A stretch of 6,833 bases of DNA from Treponema sp. UBA3662 (GTDB lineage Bacteria; Spirochaetota; Spirochaetia; Treponematales; Treponemataceae): positions 1-6,833 of the forward strand of contig DFJV01000111.1 in the NCBI GenBank assembly GCA_002373205.1. Direction: 5' to 3'. Shown here piece by piece: positions 5,552-6,833 of this stretch; positions within the stretch are counted from its first letter, which is position 1, and each line of letters begins with the position of its first letter. The notes beneath the pieces are model-generated. The model did not search any database. It was given only the letters and a program-made list of their open reading frames with translations, and was not told the DNA's origin. Made by a program: the position numbers and the translations under genes.

Positions 5552-5571
5552 CTTAGGGCTTCCGCCCTAAG
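5552..5571. repeat. 8-bp hairpin with tetraloop
   Basis: CTTAGGGC and GCCCTAAG are exact complements around four bases. On the minus strand the loop is GGAA, which fits the GNRA tetraloop class. TTAGGGC also occurs at 5541-5547 and could compete for the same partner. No T-run follows. About 110 bases after the cysE stop, it could protect the 3' end of the cysE mRNA. Confidence 0.65.
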
Positions 5572-5682
5572 AACCCAACCTTGGTATTAAACAAACGTCT
5601 CTTTGCAGAATACAATTTTTTTTCTTCCTTGCCAATAATCATCAAGCCATGGATGCGTGGCTGTTTGAAAGGAAGACAAAAT

Positions 5683-6546
5683 TTAGTGGGTGCTGCCGCT
5701 TTGGGTGAAGAGGGTATTCGGGGGGACGGATTTTGTTACCCAGGTGTTGCCTCCGATGGTACTGCCGGCTCCTATTACTGTTTCGCCGCCCAGAATTGTG
5801 GCGTTTGCGTAGATTGTAACATTATCTTCTATAGTAGGGTGCCTTTTTTTGTCCATGAGCTCTTTTTTTACGCTAAGGGCACCAAGAGTTACGCCCTGGT
5901 AGATTTTTACGTTGTTGCCGATTACGCAGGTTTCGCCTATTACAACACCAGTTCCGTGGTCAATAAAGAAACTTTCGCCAATTTCTGCGCCTGGGTTTAT
6001 GTCTATTCCGGTCTTACCGTGGGCATGTTCACTCATGATTCTGGGAATTACAGGAACGCCGGACTTGCAGAGGAAGTGGGCTATGCGGTAGGTTGTGATG
6101 GCTTCCAGGCAGGGGTAGGAAACAATTACCTCTTCCGTGGACTTTGCTGCAGGGTCGCCAATGTAGGCAGCCTGAACGTCAAGGCCTATCTTGCGGCGCA
6201 GCTCTGGAATTTCTTCTATTAAAGCGCGGCTTGTCTGTTCAGCAAGGGCAAAGCAGTGGCTCTTTCTTACAGAGTCGTCCTGGATTACGTAGACAAGGGC
6301 CTTTTTTATCTCGCGGGTAAGCATGGAAATAATGCGGTTGACGCGCTCTCCGGTTACAAAGCGCAGTGTCATGGAATCCAGCTCTTCTGCAATGCGGAAT
6401 CCCGGAAAGATAAGGCTCTGTATGTCGCGCAGGACGTTTACGACGTTTTCGCGGTTGGGAAAGTCGTTTGCCTCTTCCAGATTTATGCCGCCATATTTTT
6501 CGTAGGATTCAAGAATCTTGTCTATTGCGCTGTCTATTGAATTCAT
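5683..6546 (-). CDS. cysE: Serine O-acetyltransferase
   Basis: This enzyme moves an acetyl group from acetyl-CoA to L-serine, giving O-acetylserine, the first step of cysteine synthesis in the cytoplasm. The 287-residue product has an N-terminal helical region (about 1-165) including DVQAAYIGDPA (123-133), the counterpart of the family's DIxA..RDPA segment. A left-handed beta-helix of hexapeptide repeats runs from about 178 to 270. The catalytic pattern fits E. coli CysE: D182 in GIDINPGA, H197 in IDHGTGVVIGET, and H236 in KKRHPTI. The start ATG (6544-6546) has AAGGAAAAGCGA before it. The tail ends TQSGSTH and lacks the C-terminal isoleucine that docks into CysK, so a classic cysteine synthase complex is doubtful. 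No cysK is in the window. Confidence 0.93.
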   Translation of the reverse strand: MNSIDSAIDKILESYEKYGGINLEEANDFPNRENVVNVLRDIQSLIFPGFRIAEELDSMTLRFVTGERVNRIISMLTREIKKALVYVIQDDSVRKSHCFALAEQTSRALIEEIPELRRKIGLDVQAAYIGDPAAKSTEEVIVSYPCLEAITTYRIAHFLCKSGVPVIPRIMSEHAHGKTGIDINPGAEIGESFFIDHGTGVVIGETCVIGNNVKIYQGVTLGALSVKKELMDKKRHPTIEDNVTIYANATILGGETVIGAGSTIGGNTWVTKSVPPNTLFTQSGSTH

Positions 6547-6571
6547 TCGCTTTTCCTTGGGCTTACCGCCA

Positions 6572-6621
6572 CTTGCTTTTTTGTTATGTTTAATCTACTA
6601 ATTTTGTGGGAAAAAAGCAAG
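6572..6621. repeat. Perfect 11-bp inverted repeat upstream of cysE
   Basis: CTTGCTTTTTT (6572-6582) and AAAAAAGCAAG (6611-6621) are exact complements around 28 bases. The pair brackets the candidate cysE promoter, so it could be an operator or, if transcribed from further upstream, a leader hairpin. Confidence 0.7.
6592..6620 (-). promoter_or_regulatory. Candidate cysE promoter
   Basis: On the minus strand TTGCTT (6615-6620) and TAGATT (6592-6597) are 17 bases apart, with 3 of 6 and 4 of 6 consensus matches. The predicted start near 6585 gives a leader of about 40 bases. The -35 box lies in one arm of the 6572-6621 inverted repeat. The match is weak. Confidence 0.35.
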
Positions 6622-6627
6622 CAAGCC

Positions 6628-6786
6628 GGAAATCAGTTTCGAGCTTTGTACAAACAAGACAGGACATTACAGAATGGGTCCCAGTTACGGAAAAAATCAA
6701 GGAATCCTCCCTAAAGGGTCCCTCCTTGCTTTTTTCCTACGTCCCATTCTGTAATGTCCTACAGTTATTATAGAAAACTGATTTCC
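6628..6786. repeat. Nested long palindrome, possible mobile repeat or structured leader
   Basis: The inner arms AGGACATTACAGAATGGG (6661-6678) and its exact complement (6743-6760) are 18 bp long. Inside them GGAAAAAA/TTTTTTCC (6689-6696 and 6730-6737) and CAAGGA/TCCTTG (6698-6703 and 6723-6728) continue the stem to a CCC-TAAA-GGG tip (6709-6718). Outside, GGAAATCAGTTT (6628-6639) is matched by its exact complement at 6775-6786. Most of the 100 bases at 6661-6760 therefore pair in one hairpin. There is no open frame inside. Dinucleotide AC flanks the inner element on both sides (6659-6660 and 6761-6762), too short to prove a target duplication. A small non-autonomous transposable element or a regulatory RNA are the main options. 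Confidence 0.85.
6767..6772 (-). promoter_or_regulatory. TATAAT at the edge of the palindrome
   Basis: A perfect -10 hexamer on the minus strand would place a transcript start at 6760, the first base of the inner palindrome. No good -35 box is seen at 16-18 bases (sequence around TAAAGC), so its activity is uncertain. Confidence 0.3.
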
Positions 6787-6833
6787 AATGCTTTACATAA
6801 GAATAATTTTCGTTCGTTCCGCGCAAATGGATT

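Noticed and set aside
5208..5570. Plus-strand open frame running through cheX and the GC-rich hairpins
   Set aside because: It is antisense to the CheX motif, then crosses palindromic DNA; no family resemblance.
5552..5571. Intrinsic terminator of cysE
   Set aside because: The stem is good, but neither strand has a T-run after it.
5581..6222. 213-codon plus-strand open frame opposite cysE
   Set aside because: Its aromatic, Gly- and Val-rich composition is what the reverse of hexapeptide repeats gives; the minus frame has all catalytic residues of serine acetyltransferase.
6547..6833. T-box or S-box riboswitch upstream of cysE
   Set aside because: I see no T-box AGGGTGG-like motif or SAM riboswitch core; the region is dominated by inverted repeats.
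1..6833. CRISPR array, insertion sequence with transposase, or phage genes
   Set aside because: No regularly spaced direct repeats and no transposase, integrase or phage protein could be read on either strand.

Overview
The window reads as ordinary chromosomal DNA of a spirochaete, most likely Treponema or a close relative. I base this on the gene order tRNA-Thr, rpmG, tRNA-Trp, secE, nusG, rplK, rplA, rplJ, rplL, rpoB, which I recall from treponemes, and on a CheX-type chemotaxis phosphatase next door. No database search was possible, so the genus is an inference. Every gene found lies on the minus strand, so transcription runs from high to low coordinates.

Right end (about 5683-6833): a serine O-acetyltransferase gene, preceded by a 287-base region with two sets of inverted repeats. 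One is a nested palindrome of about 160 bases. Middle (about 4926-5580): a single CheX-like gene. Its promoter sits so close to the start codon that the mRNA is probably leaderless. GC-rich non-coding blocks lie on both sides, at 5450-5580 upstream and about 4700-4860 downstream. At 4616-4644 a near-consensus sigma-70 promoter begins the main transcription unit.

Main unit (4609 down to 1 and beyond): tRNA-Thr(GGU), L33, tRNA-Trp(CCA), SecE, NusG, L11, L1, L10, L7/L12 and the first 183 codons of RNA polymerase beta. I found no second convincing promoter and no intrinsic terminator inside it, so one long transcript with processing at the tRNAs is the simplest reading. The parts belong together: L10 and L7/L12 form the ribosomal stalk that sits on L11, L1 forms the opposite stalk, NusG couples RNA polymerase to the ribosome, and SecE belongs to the translocon. 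rplK-rplA and rplA-rplJ are joined by one-base TAATG overlaps. nusG-rplK (202 bases), rplJ-rplL (205 bases) and rplL-rpoB (289 bases) are separated by long spacers with many hairpins, where control is most likely to act.

I see no sign of a new multi-gene system. The signals worth following are non-coding: the nested palindrome upstream of cysE, the leaderless CheX promoter, the GC-rich hairpin blocks, and the structured spacers in the ribosomal operon.
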